Below, piece by piece: positions 1 through 6,171 of a DNA stretch of 6,299 nt (position 1 is its first letter; the number at the start of each line of letters is the position of its first letter). A program made the translations under genes and the position numbers. Below the pieces are notes generated by a model. The model was not told the DNA's origin. It made no database searches and saw only the letters and a list, made by a program, of their open reading frames with translations. The stretch is from Syntrophobacterales bacterium (GTDB lineage: Bacteria; Desulfobacterota; Desulfobaccia; Desulfobaccales; 0-14-0-80-60-11), in the NCBI GenBank assembly GCA_020052215.1, contig JAGVPN010000471.1, forward strand, positions 1 to 6,299, given 5' to 3'.

Positions 1-390
1 ATGGGGCCGGGAGGCGGCCAGGGCCGCGGTTGGGGCGCCGGCGATGCTTACAGCCGGATGTATAACTCGAAAACCGTGGAAACTCTCAGCGGCGAAGTGG
101 TGAGCGTGGACAAATTCACCCCCGGGAAAAGGATGTCGTATGGGGTGCATTTTACCCTGAAGACCGAAAAAGAGACTGTCCCGGTCCACCTGGGCCCCAG
201 CTGGTACATGGAGAAACAAGGCATGACCTTTGCCCCCGGAGATAAGGTGGAAGTCACCGGCTCCCGGATCACCTATGAAGGACAGCCGGCCATCATTGCC
301 GGGGAAGTGAAAAAAGGCGGCCAGGTCCTGAAGCTGCGGGATGCAGCCGGGGTCCCGGCCTGGGCCGGTCAAGGCCGGCAAAACCGCTAA
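1..390 (+). CDS. Small OB-fold-like protein, probably missing its N-terminus
   Basis: The frame is open from the first base and stops with TAA at 388-390, giving 129 visible residues. The true start is probably upstream: the visible N-terminus is a Gly/Arg-rich linker (residues 1-18) with no signal peptide, whereas the paralog at 697-1137 has one. The core (about residues 28-122) is a compact beta-rich domain with the pattern SGEVVSV, then HFTLKT, LGPSWYMEKQG (64-74), PGDKVEVTGSRI (79-90) and KLRDAAGVPAW (111-121). Alternating hydrophobic strands and the GDxVxVTGS turn suggest a small OB-fold or DUF5666-like barrel. No catalytic residues are recognisable and the ligand is unknown. It was probably exported, by analogy with the paralog. 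A strong intrinsic terminator follows 20 bases after the stop, so this is the last gene of its transcript. The fold is inferred; the paralogy is directly visible. Confidence 0.72.
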   Translation: MGPGGGQGRGWGAGDAYSRMYNSKTVETLSGEVVSVDKFTPGKRMSYGVHFTLKTEKETVPVHLGPSWYMEKQGMTFAPGDKVEVTGSRITYEGQPAIIAGEVKKGGQVLKLRDAAGVPAWAGQGRQNR

Positions 391-409
391 CAGGGGAAGC
401 GATCGTGGA

Positions 410-440
410 TCGGGGGGCTTAAACTGCTCCCCGAACTTTT
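410..440 (+). terminator. Rho-independent terminator after the first gene
   Basis: TCGGGGGGC (410-418) pairs with GCTCCCCGA (426-434) to give a 9-bp GC-rich stem containing one G-U pair. The loop is the 7-base TTAAACT, and the stem is followed by ACTTTT (435-440). It lies 20 bases after the TAA at 388-390, the expected place for the end of that transcript. The T tract is short, so termination may be incomplete. Confidence 0.7.
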
Positions 441-463
441 ACGATAAAGGGCCGAACCAGGCC

Positions 464-498
464 GGCTACCGGTCTCACCAGCCTGCGGCTACCGGTCT
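464..498. repeat. Direct repeat pair GGCTACCGGTCT
   Basis: The 12-mer GGCTACCGGTCT occurs exactly at 464-475 and 487-498, with start-to-start spacing of 23 bases. Each copy contains the 6-base palindrome ACCGGT. Function is unknown. The copies lie in the non-coding stretch between the two OB-fold-like genes and could be binding sites or remains of a dispersed repeat. Confidence 0.6.
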
Positions 499-617
499 GG
501 TCCGCCAGAAGAATCGCACCTCGACTCTCATAGCTTGTTGTCAGCCCCCAGGACGCTGGTCACCACAAAGACCCAGATCCAGCGGTCTGGTCCCCTGAAG
601 AAAATTTACCTCATAGC
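493..617. repeat. Imperfect longer direct repeat in the non-coding stretch
   Basis: The segment 493-534 resembles 583-617. Both begin CGGTCTGGTCC (493-503 and 583-593), continue with a GAAGAA-containing block, then ACCTC, and end ATAGC. The second copy is about 7 bases shorter, with small gaps. The two copies start 90 bases apart. Together with the GGCTACCGGTCT pair this accounts for much of the 391-696 stretch, in which I see no convincing coding region on either strand. The pattern fits a decayed duplication or an intergenic repeat family; no function is visible. Confidence 0.5.
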
Positions 618-639
618 GCCGGTTTTGCATTTTGGCGCT
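615..639. repeat. Inverted repeat next to the candidate promoter of the second OB-fold-like gene
   Basis: AGCGCC (615-620) and GGCGCT (634-639) form a perfect 6-bp inverted repeat around a 13-base T-rich loop. No T run follows, so it is not a standard terminator. It ends on the TG of the candidate extended -10 element, so it could be an operator or simply a chance hairpin. Confidence 0.35.
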
Positions 640-647
640 GTTATATA
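639..647 (+). promoter_or_regulatory. Candidate extended -10 promoter for the gene at 697
   Basis: TG (639-640), one base, then TATATA (642-647) fits an extended -10 element. No good -35 hexamer exists at normal spacing; TTGCAT at 625-630 is too close. Transcription would start near 654 and give a leader of about 40 bases. It is the only AT-rich promoter-like stretch between the upstream terminator and the gene. Confidence 0.3.
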
Positions 648-696
648 TGCAGGAAACCGATTATCCGCATTCCCATAATTGAGAGGTCAAGTAACC

Positions 697-1137
697 ATGA
701 AAAAGCCCGGCCCCTTATATCTTGTGGTTATTGGGCTTTTGAGCCTGATGTTCATCGTATCCGCATCATGGGCGCAGGGTGGGCGGCGCCTCCATTACAG
801 CACCTTATTCAACCCCGGGACCTTGGGAACCGTCTCTGGCGAAGTGGTGCGGGTGGAGCATGCCTTCTCTGGCAGCGGCAAGGATTACTGCGTCCATGCC
901 CTGTTGAAGACCCCGCAAGGGCAGGTGACCGCGATCTTGGCGCCTAAGGGTTACATGGCGGAACGGGGGCTAACCATCGACCGGCAAGACCGGGTGACAG
1001 TAACCGGCTCCTTGATCTCCGTCCTGGGAAAGCCCTTTCTCCTGGCCATGGAGATGACCGGCGACCGCTCCATGAAACTCAGGGACGGGAGCGGCCGTCC
1101 GGCCTGGGCGGTGGGCGATGACTGGCACATCCATTGA
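697..1137 (+). CDS. Secreted OB-fold-like protein, paralog of the first gene
   Basis: This gene encodes 146 residues from ATG 697. I chose that start because GAGAGG (681-686) sits 10 bases upstream and the protein then begins with Lys-Lys and a clean signal peptide. The in-frame TTG at 679 would overlap the ribosome binding site. Residues 1-26 form the export signal: a basic start, a hydrophobic core (about 8-22) and a likely signal peptidase I site after SWA (24-26). The mature domain (about 45-139) repeats the pattern of the protein at 1-390: SGEVVRV (47-53), VHALLKT (66-72), GYMAERGL (85-92), DRVTVTGSLI (98-107) and KLRDGSGRPAW (127-137). It is therefore a periplasmic or extracellular small beta-barrel-like protein of unknown ligand. 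The Gly/Arg-rich linker of its paralog is reduced here to QGGRR. No catalytic motif is visible. Confidence 0.8.
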   Translation: MKKPGPLYLVVIGLLSLMFIVSASWAQGGRRLHYSTLFNPGTLGTVSGEVVRVEHAFSGSGKDYCVHALLKTPQGQVTAILAPKGYMAERGLTIDRQDRVTVTGSLISVLGKPFLLAMEMTGDRSMKLRDGSGRPAWAVGDDWHIH

Positions 1138-1171
1138 CGGCGAAATGTGATTGCCGCCATCTATCAAGGAT

Positions 1172-1190
1172 AAGGAGATTGACAGTTATG
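1172..1190 (+). promoter_or_regulatory. Strong ribosome binding site and ATG, out of frame with the glycosyltransferase remnant
   Basis: AAGGAG (1172-1177) lies 10 bases before ATG 1188, a good translation start. The frame it opens, beginning MPADLVLPSE, encodes only 33 residues before a TGA near 1287-1289. It is a different frame from the glycosyltransferase sequence that starts being recognisable at about 1225. The simplest reading is that this is the original start of a gene whose middle was deleted, leaving the tail out of frame. Confidence 0.5.
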
Positions 1191-1224
1191 CCTGCTGACC
1201 TGGTTTTGCCCTCTGAAACCCGAC

Positions 1225-1818
1225 ATGTTCTGCACCCCCGGGGCCTTGTCCGCCTACCGCCGGGAAGCCATTATGCCCATCCTGGATGAATGGCGCCACC
1301 AGACCTTTCTGGGGGTGCGCTGCACCATCGGCGAGGACCGGGCCTTTACCAACCTGGTGCTGCGGCAAGGCTATGACACCGTGTACCAGCGCACCGCCGT
1401 GGTTTACACCACGGTTCCCGAGCATTACCGGGGCCTGTCCCGGATGTTCCTCAGGTGGGATCGCAGCAACTTTCGGGAATCCCTGGTCCAGCTCTCTTAC
1501 ATGTTCACCCGCTACCGGCCCCGAAACCGGCTGCTGCCCATCCTGGATTTTGTGGTCCGGGAGTTGGAGTTTCCTGTCACCGCCATCTTTCTCCCCCTGA
1601 TGATAGCGTCGTTTCTCTGCTGCCCCATCCTGATCGTGAAATTTGTCAGCGGCATGGCCCTGGTCTCTTTCTTTCTCTCCTCTTACTACCTGCGGCAGGA
1701 GCGGGATGCGGACTTCATTTACGGGGTCATCTATTCTTTTTATGCCTTTCTCTTTCTCCGCTGGATTCGGCCTTACGCCTTTCTCACCCTGCGGGACGGC
1801 CGCTGGTTGACGCGGTAG
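1225..1818 (+). pseudogene. C-terminal half of a family 2 (NodC/hyaluronan-synthase-like) membrane glycosyltransferase
   Basis: The frame gives 197 residues from ATG 1225 and is open back only to a stop at 1180-1182. Visible motifs match the acceptor side of processive GT2 enzymes: CTPGALSAYRRE (3-14), the GEDR acid motif (36-39, with the presumed catalytic Asp), and RWDRSNFRE (77-85), corresponding to the QxxRW region with Met in place of the usual Gln. Hydrophobic segments at about 105-135, 136-156 and 164-185 are the expected C-terminal membrane helices. The N-terminal Rossmann-like half with the UDP-sugar and DxD sites is absent; family members are usually about 400 residues or more. No ribosome binding site precedes ATG 1225, and the good one upstream serves another frame. 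I therefore infer a deletion-derived pseudogene without polymerising activity. Family assignment is confident; non-functionality is inferred. Confidence 0.75.
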
Positions 1819-1887
1819 CCGAGGCGAAAGACTTTTTTCGAGGGCGCTCAGGGTAATCTCTCGGGTCCCTCCTCAAGTGAGTAGCAC

Positions 1888-2436
1888 ATGAAGCGTAATT
1901 TATGGATCTGCTTGCTGGTCTTTTCCCTGGCCCTCAATCTCGGGGGGCTGGCCGCCCTCGGCTACCTGCGCCTCCAGGGTCACGGAGAAGCAATGACAGG
2001 GCAAGGTCCTTTGCCATCGCCACCCCAGGAAATCTGGAGAACCCTTAACCTGGAGACAGAACAGCGCCGGGTATTGGAGAGCCTGCTTCCCGAACATCGC
2101 CGCCGGGTGCGGGACCTGCGGGCGGAATTGGCCCTAAAAAGATTTGAATTGTTTGAAATGATCAAAGAGGGAGCGGCGGCTTGGCCGGGCATTCAAGAGA
2201 AGGTGAAGGAGGTAAGCGCACTCCAGGGGAAGTTGGAAGAGGAGGTGCTGCGGTTCTCCCTGGATTTCCAGGAGCACCTGAAACCGGAGCAGAGAGCCGC
2301 GTTCATTACCTTCGTGGAGCGGCGCCTGCCTAACCTCCAAGGTGGCAAAGGCCGCCGGTCTCCCCGGTGGGAGAAAGGCAAGGGGGCTGGGGCGCCTCAG
2401 GCTGGCGGGCCCTGCGACAGGTCACAAATTCATTGA
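1888..2436 (+). CDS. Periplasmic helical protein of the Metal_resist/CpxP-CnrX type
   Basis: This gene encodes 182 residues from ATG 1888. Residues 1-4 are basic (MKRN), followed by one hydrophobic helix (5-28), which is an uncleaved anchor or a signal peptide. The rest would lie in the periplasm. Residues 47-145 are almost entirely amphipathic helix: LNLETEQRRVLESLLPEHRRRVRDL (53-77), a second helix (80-93), a third from about 101, and LKPEQRAAF (131-139). The two (L)xxEQ elements flanking a helical hairpin are typical of CpxP, CnrX and zinc-resistance-associated proteins, which sense metals or envelope stress, or act as chaperones. The His/Met/Cys metal ligands of true CnrX are not evident. 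The tail after residue 150 is Gly/Lys/Arg-rich and probably disordered. The ribosome binding site is weak. No sigma/anti-sigma or two-component partner is visible, so the role remains open. Confidence 0.68.
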   Translation: MKRNLWICLLVFSLALNLGGLAALGYLRLQGHGEAMTGQGPLPSPPQEIWRTLNLETEQRRVLESLLPEHRRRVRDLRAELALKRFELFEMIKEGAAAWPGIQEKVKEVSALQGKLEEEVLRFSLDFQEHLKPEQRAAFITFVERRLPNLQGGKGRRSPRWEKGKGAGAPQAGGPCDRSQIH

Positions 2437-2461
2437 CCGATTACCCTTATCGCGGCATGAT
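2433..2461 (+). promoter_or_regulatory. Candidate sigma70 promoter of the restriction-modification gene
   Basis: TTGACC (2433-2438, one mismatch to the consensus) and CATGAT (2456-2461, four of six bases matching) are separated by exactly 17 bases. Transcription would start near 2467-2469, giving a leader of about 28-30 bases before GTG 2497. The -35 box overlaps the stop codon of the preceding gene. Confidence 0.45.
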
Positions 2462-2490
2462 ACCGGCAAGAAGATTAACCGCCATAAGGG
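2444..2490 (+). promoter_or_regulatory. Inverted repeat that would hide the ribosome binding site of the restriction-modification gene
   Basis: CCCTTAT-C-GCGG (2444-2455) pairs with CCGC-C-ATAAGGG (2479-2490): 7 bp plus 4 bp around a single C/C mismatch, with a 23-base loop. The 3' arm contains AAGGG (2486-2490), the ribosome binding site 6 bases before GTG 2497. A transcript that includes both arms would have this site paired. A transcript from the candidate promoter at 2433-2461 would start after the 5' arm and keep it free. Confidence 0.45.
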
Positions 2491-2496
2491 ATTATC

Positions 2497-5400
2497 GTGA
2501 CACCTGAAATCTACGAATGGGAATTCACTGCGGATGTGGCGAGCTGGATCAATGAAATCCTGGTCAAATCCCCCCGTTTGCCCTTCTCCAGGGCGAAATG
2601 CGAGCAGCCCAGCTCCGGCTCCCGCAAGCGCCGGGATTTGACCCTGCTTGACCAGGATAAGAGGGCCGTTCTAACCGGCGAAGTCAAGATGCCATGGGCA
2701 AATGACGGCCGCAGTCCTTACAACAATGCCGTAGTGCAAGACGCCAGGAGAAAGGCCCGACTTGCCGAGGTCCGGTTCTTCTTCACCTGGAACGTCAATG
2801 AGTTCGTTCTGTGGGAAACTGATTCCGCCGAAGCTCCCTTAAAAGACCGCCAGTTTAAATCCTGGCCGGTAGCTCAAGTTCATAAGTCACACCATCTTAA
2901 GCTCTCCAGCGCCATCCAGGCCCTCAAAACCTGGCTCGCAGATTTTCTTTCTGAGTTTGCCAAAATTTACCACGGCGTGGCCCTACTGGGCACTCAGTTG
3001 CCCGATGAAAAATTTCTTCGGATGCTGGAGGCTGCCCTCCACCAGCCCATTTGCTACACCCAGGACGAACTGGAAAAGTGCTATGAGCAGCCCAAGTTAA
3101 AGAGGGACCTCGATCTGTGGATGAAGGCTAAAGGCTGGCTCATTGTCGATGACCCCGAAGGGGTGCGGGATAATCTGGAGAGGGCCGCCAAGTACGCCTG
3201 CTATGCCCTGGTCAACAAGATAGTCTTCCATGAGGCCCTGCTCAAACGCTATGCCGGGATGATGGAAAAGCTCTCGGTCGACAACAATATCAAGAAGGGG
3301 GATGATCTATACCCCCGTTTAGAGAAATACTTCCTGCAAGCTAAGGAAGTCACTAAGGATTATGAGACCGTATTTGGTGAAGAGCATACCGGCATCGGCA
3401 ACCGCATTCCCTTTTACTCCGACCACGCCGTCCCCTATTGGCGCGACCTCATTAACCAAATCCACGATTTCGACTTCTCCCAGCTCGACTATGAGGTGAT
3501 TGGGAATATTTTCGAAAGGCTGTTATCCCCTGGAGAACGCAAGAAATATGGGCAATTCTATACCCGCGTTGAGGTGGTGGACCTCATCAACAGTTTTTGC
3601 ATTACCCGCGGCCAGGAGAAGGTGATGGACCCGGCCTGCGGCGGTGGCACCTTCCTGGTGCGGGCTTATGCCCGCAAACGAATCCTGGCACCTGGACGGA
3701 AACACGGAGAACTGCTCTCCGATCTCTTCGGGGTAGATGTCGATGAGTTTGCCGCCCACCTCACCACCATCAACCTGGCTACCCGGGACCTCATTGACGC
3801 CGAAAATTATCCCCAGATTGTTCGCAGCGACTTTTTCGACCTGAAGGCGGACAAGGCCTTCATGTCTTTGCCGATCCACAGTAAGGGCCTGGGAAAAATC
3901 CAGCGCCGGAAAGTAGAAATTCCCCGCCTGGATGCGGTCATCGGCAATCCCCCTTATGTCCGGCAGGAACAGATTCGTAAAGCCAAAAATGGCAAAAACC
4001 CGGAGCGCGGCACCAAAGAATATTATCAGGCCCTGGTGCAGCGGGAGATGGGGGCCAACCTGGGAGGCCGCAGTGACATTCACTGCTATTTCTGGCCCCA
4101 TGCCGCCGGCTTCTTGAAAGAGGACGGCTATCTCTGTTTGCTCACCTCCAGCCAGTGGCTGGATGTGGAATACGGCTTCCGCCTGCAAGAATGGATTCTC
4201 CGGAACTTCGAGATCGTGGCCGTGTTCGAGAGCATCGACGAACCCTGGTTTGTGGGGGCCCGGGTGGCCACCGCGGTGACCATTCTTCGCCGTCAACCGG
4301 AAGAAAAAAAGCGGATGCTGAACCCGGTGCGCTTCGTGCAACTGCGCCGCCCCATCCGGGAGATTCTCACCCATGATGTCACCGCGGGAGGGGCTTTCGA
4401 GGCCGCAGACGATTTTCGCAATGAAATCCTGGCTCTGCAAGCCAACACTGTTAATGAACGGTACCGCGCCCGCTTGGTGCGCCAGGGGGATTTGTGGAAA
4501 GACGGAGTACGGCTGGGGGTGATCATGGGCCGGTCCAAACACCCCGCCAACGATGACCCCGAACTTCAAGACGGTGAATATTACGGGGGCAAGTGGGGGA
4601 TTTTTCTGCGCGCCCCGGACCTGTGGTTTGAGTTATTGGATAACTTGGGAACTCGTTTCACCCACTTGGGGGACATTGCGGATGTGCGCTTCGGGGTGAA
4701 AACCGGCAATGACAGCTTCTTTTTCCCCATCGACGCCAGTGAGCAGTGCCTTGCTGGCCATGCCGACCCCAACGATTTTAAAACAACCTATGGCGTCCCC
4801 CGGAAAACCGTGGAATCCGGCCAGGTCAAGCTGGTGCGCTGCGGGGAAGGAAGAGGCGAAATCCGGCCCATTGAAGCCAGATATCTGGAACCGGAAGTCC
4901 ATAACCTTATGCAGGTCAATAGGTTTTCTGTAGACCCCCAGGATTGCTCTCACATGATGCTCTTTGTAAGTGATTCAAAGGATGAGCTTAAAACTACATT
5001 GGTTCATAGATATATTCGTTGGGGGGAGAAACGAAATGTTCACATGGGTTCGACGGTAGCCGGTCGTGCCACCAAAGAACATGATTGGTACGACCTAACA
5101 TTAAATAAACGGGCAGATATAATATTACCTAAAATACAACAATATAGGCTTATTTCATTCCTAAATCCAGAAAAAACTCATATCAATTCATCGCTACTCG
5201 GAATATATAATGTACAAAATGACATAGTTAAGCCGCTTTGCGCTATATTAAATAGCACTATTTCCATTTTATCACGCTTAATTTATGCAAGGATTCTCGG
5301 CAATGAAGGTAACATTCAATTAGATGTGTATTCTGCAAAAATGATGTTGGTTCCAGATATTGTACATTATAATTCACAACCACTCATTGATAAAATAAAT

Positions 5401-6171
5401 TTATCGTTTGACAAAATGCTCGATAGGGAGGTCGTAGGTTTTATTCCTGAGCGGCGTTTACGGCACATGGCCTATACCCAGGCGGGGAAAGAAGCCGAAC
5501 TGGAAAAACTCTCCGACCTCTGCGAACTGGACCTGGCCGACCGTCGGGAACTGGACGATGCGGTCCTGGAAATGCTGGGCGTGGAGTCCGCGGCGCGGCG
5601 GCAAGAACTCCGAGAGGAGCTTTACGACTATCTGCGGGAGTTCTTCGAGTTAACCCGCCAGAAAGAAGAAAAGGCCATTGCCAATAAGAATAAGGCCCGG
5701 CGCCGGGGCCAGGCCAGTCCTACGGAGATCGCCGCTCAAATCCTGGCCGAAATGAGCGAGAGCCACCCCGACTTGCTCCGCGGCTACGATCCCGACTTCC
5801 TGGACCCGACCAAGCCCTTCGACACCTTCGATCTCCCCGGCGAAGGCGTTCCCCACCTCCTGAAAGACACCAATCCCCTCCTGTACGATCGGGGCGTGGT
5901 CTTCCTGAAAGGCAAAAAACCCCTCGCCAACCTCATTACCAAAACCCCGGAACAAGACCCCCTCATCATCCTCCTGGCCCGCTCCGGCCTCCACGGCCTG
6001 GTGCGCCTCCCCCACGACCCGGAAGAATGCCGGCGACTCCACCAGGAATACGCCGATTTCCTCCGGCTCCGGGATGAAACCATCCAGGAACTGATCGCCA
6101 ACCGCACCCTGGACGAAGACATGCAGGGAAAAATCTACACCGCCCTCATGCCCCGCCTCCTGTGGGGCTAA
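2497..6171 (+). CDS. Type IIG (Eco57I-like) restriction-modification enzyme: fused nuclease, N6-adenine methyltransferase and specificity region
   Basis: This 1224-residue single-chain enzyme starts at GTG 2497 behind AAGGG (2486-2490). Residues 1-130 resemble an HsdR-type PD-(D/E)XK nuclease: RRDLTLLD (45-52, Asp47), GEVKMP (61-66, Glu62 and Lys64) and a following VVQDARRKA helix. A helical linker spans about 135-345. The methyltransferase (about 350-600) has GQFYT (352-356), motif I DPACGGGTFL (378-387), FGVDVDEFA (411-419) and catalytic GNPPY (483-487); it transfers methyl from SAM to adenine N6. The target-recognition region runs from about 665 to 955: LGDIADVRFGVKTGNDSFFF (724-743), then LNSTISIL (918-925) and VYSAKMMLVPD (944-954). 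Residues 985-1224 are a charged, largely helical extension I do not recognise. No separate R, M or S subunit lies nearby, as expected for type IIG. Bases about 4900-5450 are strikingly AT-rich. Three tandem stops (TAA TAA TAG, 6169-6177) end the frame. BREX PglX or DISARM DrmMI are alternatives, but the N-terminal nuclease and absence of partners argue against them. Confidence 0.9.
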   Translation: MTPEIYEWEFTADVASWINEILVKSPRLPFSRAKCEQPSSGSRKRRDLTLLDQDKRAVLTGEVKMPWANDGRSPYNNAVVQDARRKARLAEVRFFFTWNVNEFVLWETDSAEAPLKDRQFKSWPVAQVHKSHHLKLSSAIQALKTWLADFLSEFAKIYHGVALLGTQLPDEKFLRMLEAALHQPICYTQDELEKCYEQPKLKRDLDLWMKAKGWLIVDDPEGVRDNLERAAKYACYALVNKIVFHEALLKRYAGMMEKLSVDNNIKKGDDLYPRLEKYFLQAKEVTKDYETVFGEEHTGIGNRIPFYSDHAVPYWRDLINQIHDFDFSQLDYEVIGNIFERLLSPGERKKYGQFYTRVEVVDLINSFCITRGQEKVMDPACGGGTFLVRAYARKRILAPGRKHGELLSDLFGVDVDEFAAHLTTINLATRDLIDAENYPQIVRSDFFDLKADKAFMSLPIHSKGLGKIQRRKVEIPRLDAVIGNPPYVRQEQIRKAKNGKNPERGTKEYYQALVQREMGANLGGRSDIHCYFWPHAAGFLKEDGYLCLLTSSQWLDVEYGFRLQEWILRNFEIVAVFESIDEPWFVGARVATAVTILRRQPEEKKRMLNPVRFVQLRRPIREILTHDVTAGGAFEAADDFRNEILALQANTVNERYRARLVRQGDLWKDGVRLGVIMGRSKHPANDDPELQDGEYYGGKWGIFLRAPDLWFELLDNLGTRFTHLGDIADVRFGVKTGNDSFFFPIDASEQCLAGHADPNDFKTTYGVPRKTVESGQVKLVRCGEGRGEIRPIEARYLEPEVHNLMQVNRFSVDPQDCSHMMLFVSDSKDELKTTLVHRYIRWGEKRNVHMGSTVAGRATKEHDWYDLTLNKRADIILPKIQQYRLISFLNPEKTHINSSLLGIYNVQNDIVKPLCAILNSTISILSRLIYARILGNEGNIQLDVYSAKMMLVPDIVHYNSQPLIDKINLSFDKMLDREVVGFIPERRLRHMAYTQAGKEAELEKLSDLCELDLADRRELDDAVLEMLGVESAARRQELREELYDYLREFFELTRQKEEKAIANKNKARRRGQASPTEIAAQILAEMSESHPDLLRGYDPDFLDPTKPFDTFDLPGEGVPHLLKDTNPLLYDRGVVFLKGKKPLANLITKTPEQDPLIILLARSGLHGLVRLPHDPEECRRLHQEYADFLRLRDETIQELIANRTLDEDMQGKIYTALMPRLLWG
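4900..5450 (+). other. AT-rich island inside the specificity region of the restriction-modification gene
   Basis: My base counts give 89 G/C in 300 bases (about 30%) for 5101-5400, against 39 of 60 (65%) at 5521-5580 in the same gene. GC begins to fall near 4900 and recovers sharply around 5450-5460, although 5041-5100 is locally higher at about 53%. The codons change accordingly: ATA, TTA, AAT and AAA become common here and are rare elsewhere in the gene. The reading frame is intact throughout. The island covers about residues 802-985, the distal part of the target-recognition region, which fits a recombined segment of foreign origin. Confidence 0.7.

Noticed and set aside
341..598. 85-codon + strand frame overlapping the end of the first gene and the repeat stretch
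   Set aside because: It overlaps the first gene, runs through the intrinsic terminator at 410-440, is built from the direct repeats, and has a low-complexity Pro/Arg/Ser composition.
679..696. TTG at 679 as the start of the second OB-fold-like gene
   Set aside because: The GAGAGG ribosome binding site (681-686) lies inside this extension and serves ATG 697, which also gives a standard signal peptide.
1139..1158. GGCG...CGCC inverted repeat after the second OB-fold-like gene as a terminator
   Set aside because: The stem has only about 4 pairs and no T tract follows.
3523..4569. 348-codon open frame on the - strand opposite the methyltransferase region
   Set aside because: It is antisense to clear methyltransferase motifs (DPACGGGTFL, NPPY). 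Its translation shows no recognisable domain, and it arises from GC-rich codon bias. No ribosome binding site was apparent.
4304..5026. A7 run (4304-4310) and G6 run (5021-5026) as phase-variation switches in the restriction-modification gene
   Set aside because: Both tracts are short, in frame, and of a length expected by chance. No dinucleotide or tetranucleotide repeats accompany them.
2497..6171. Assignment of the large gene as BREX pglX or DISARM drmMI
   Set aside because: No brxA/B/C, pglZ, drmA/B or other partner genes lie in the window. An N-terminal PD-(D/E)XK motif (Asp47, Glu62, Lys64) fits a self-contained type IIG enzyme better. The flanks outside the window were not seen.
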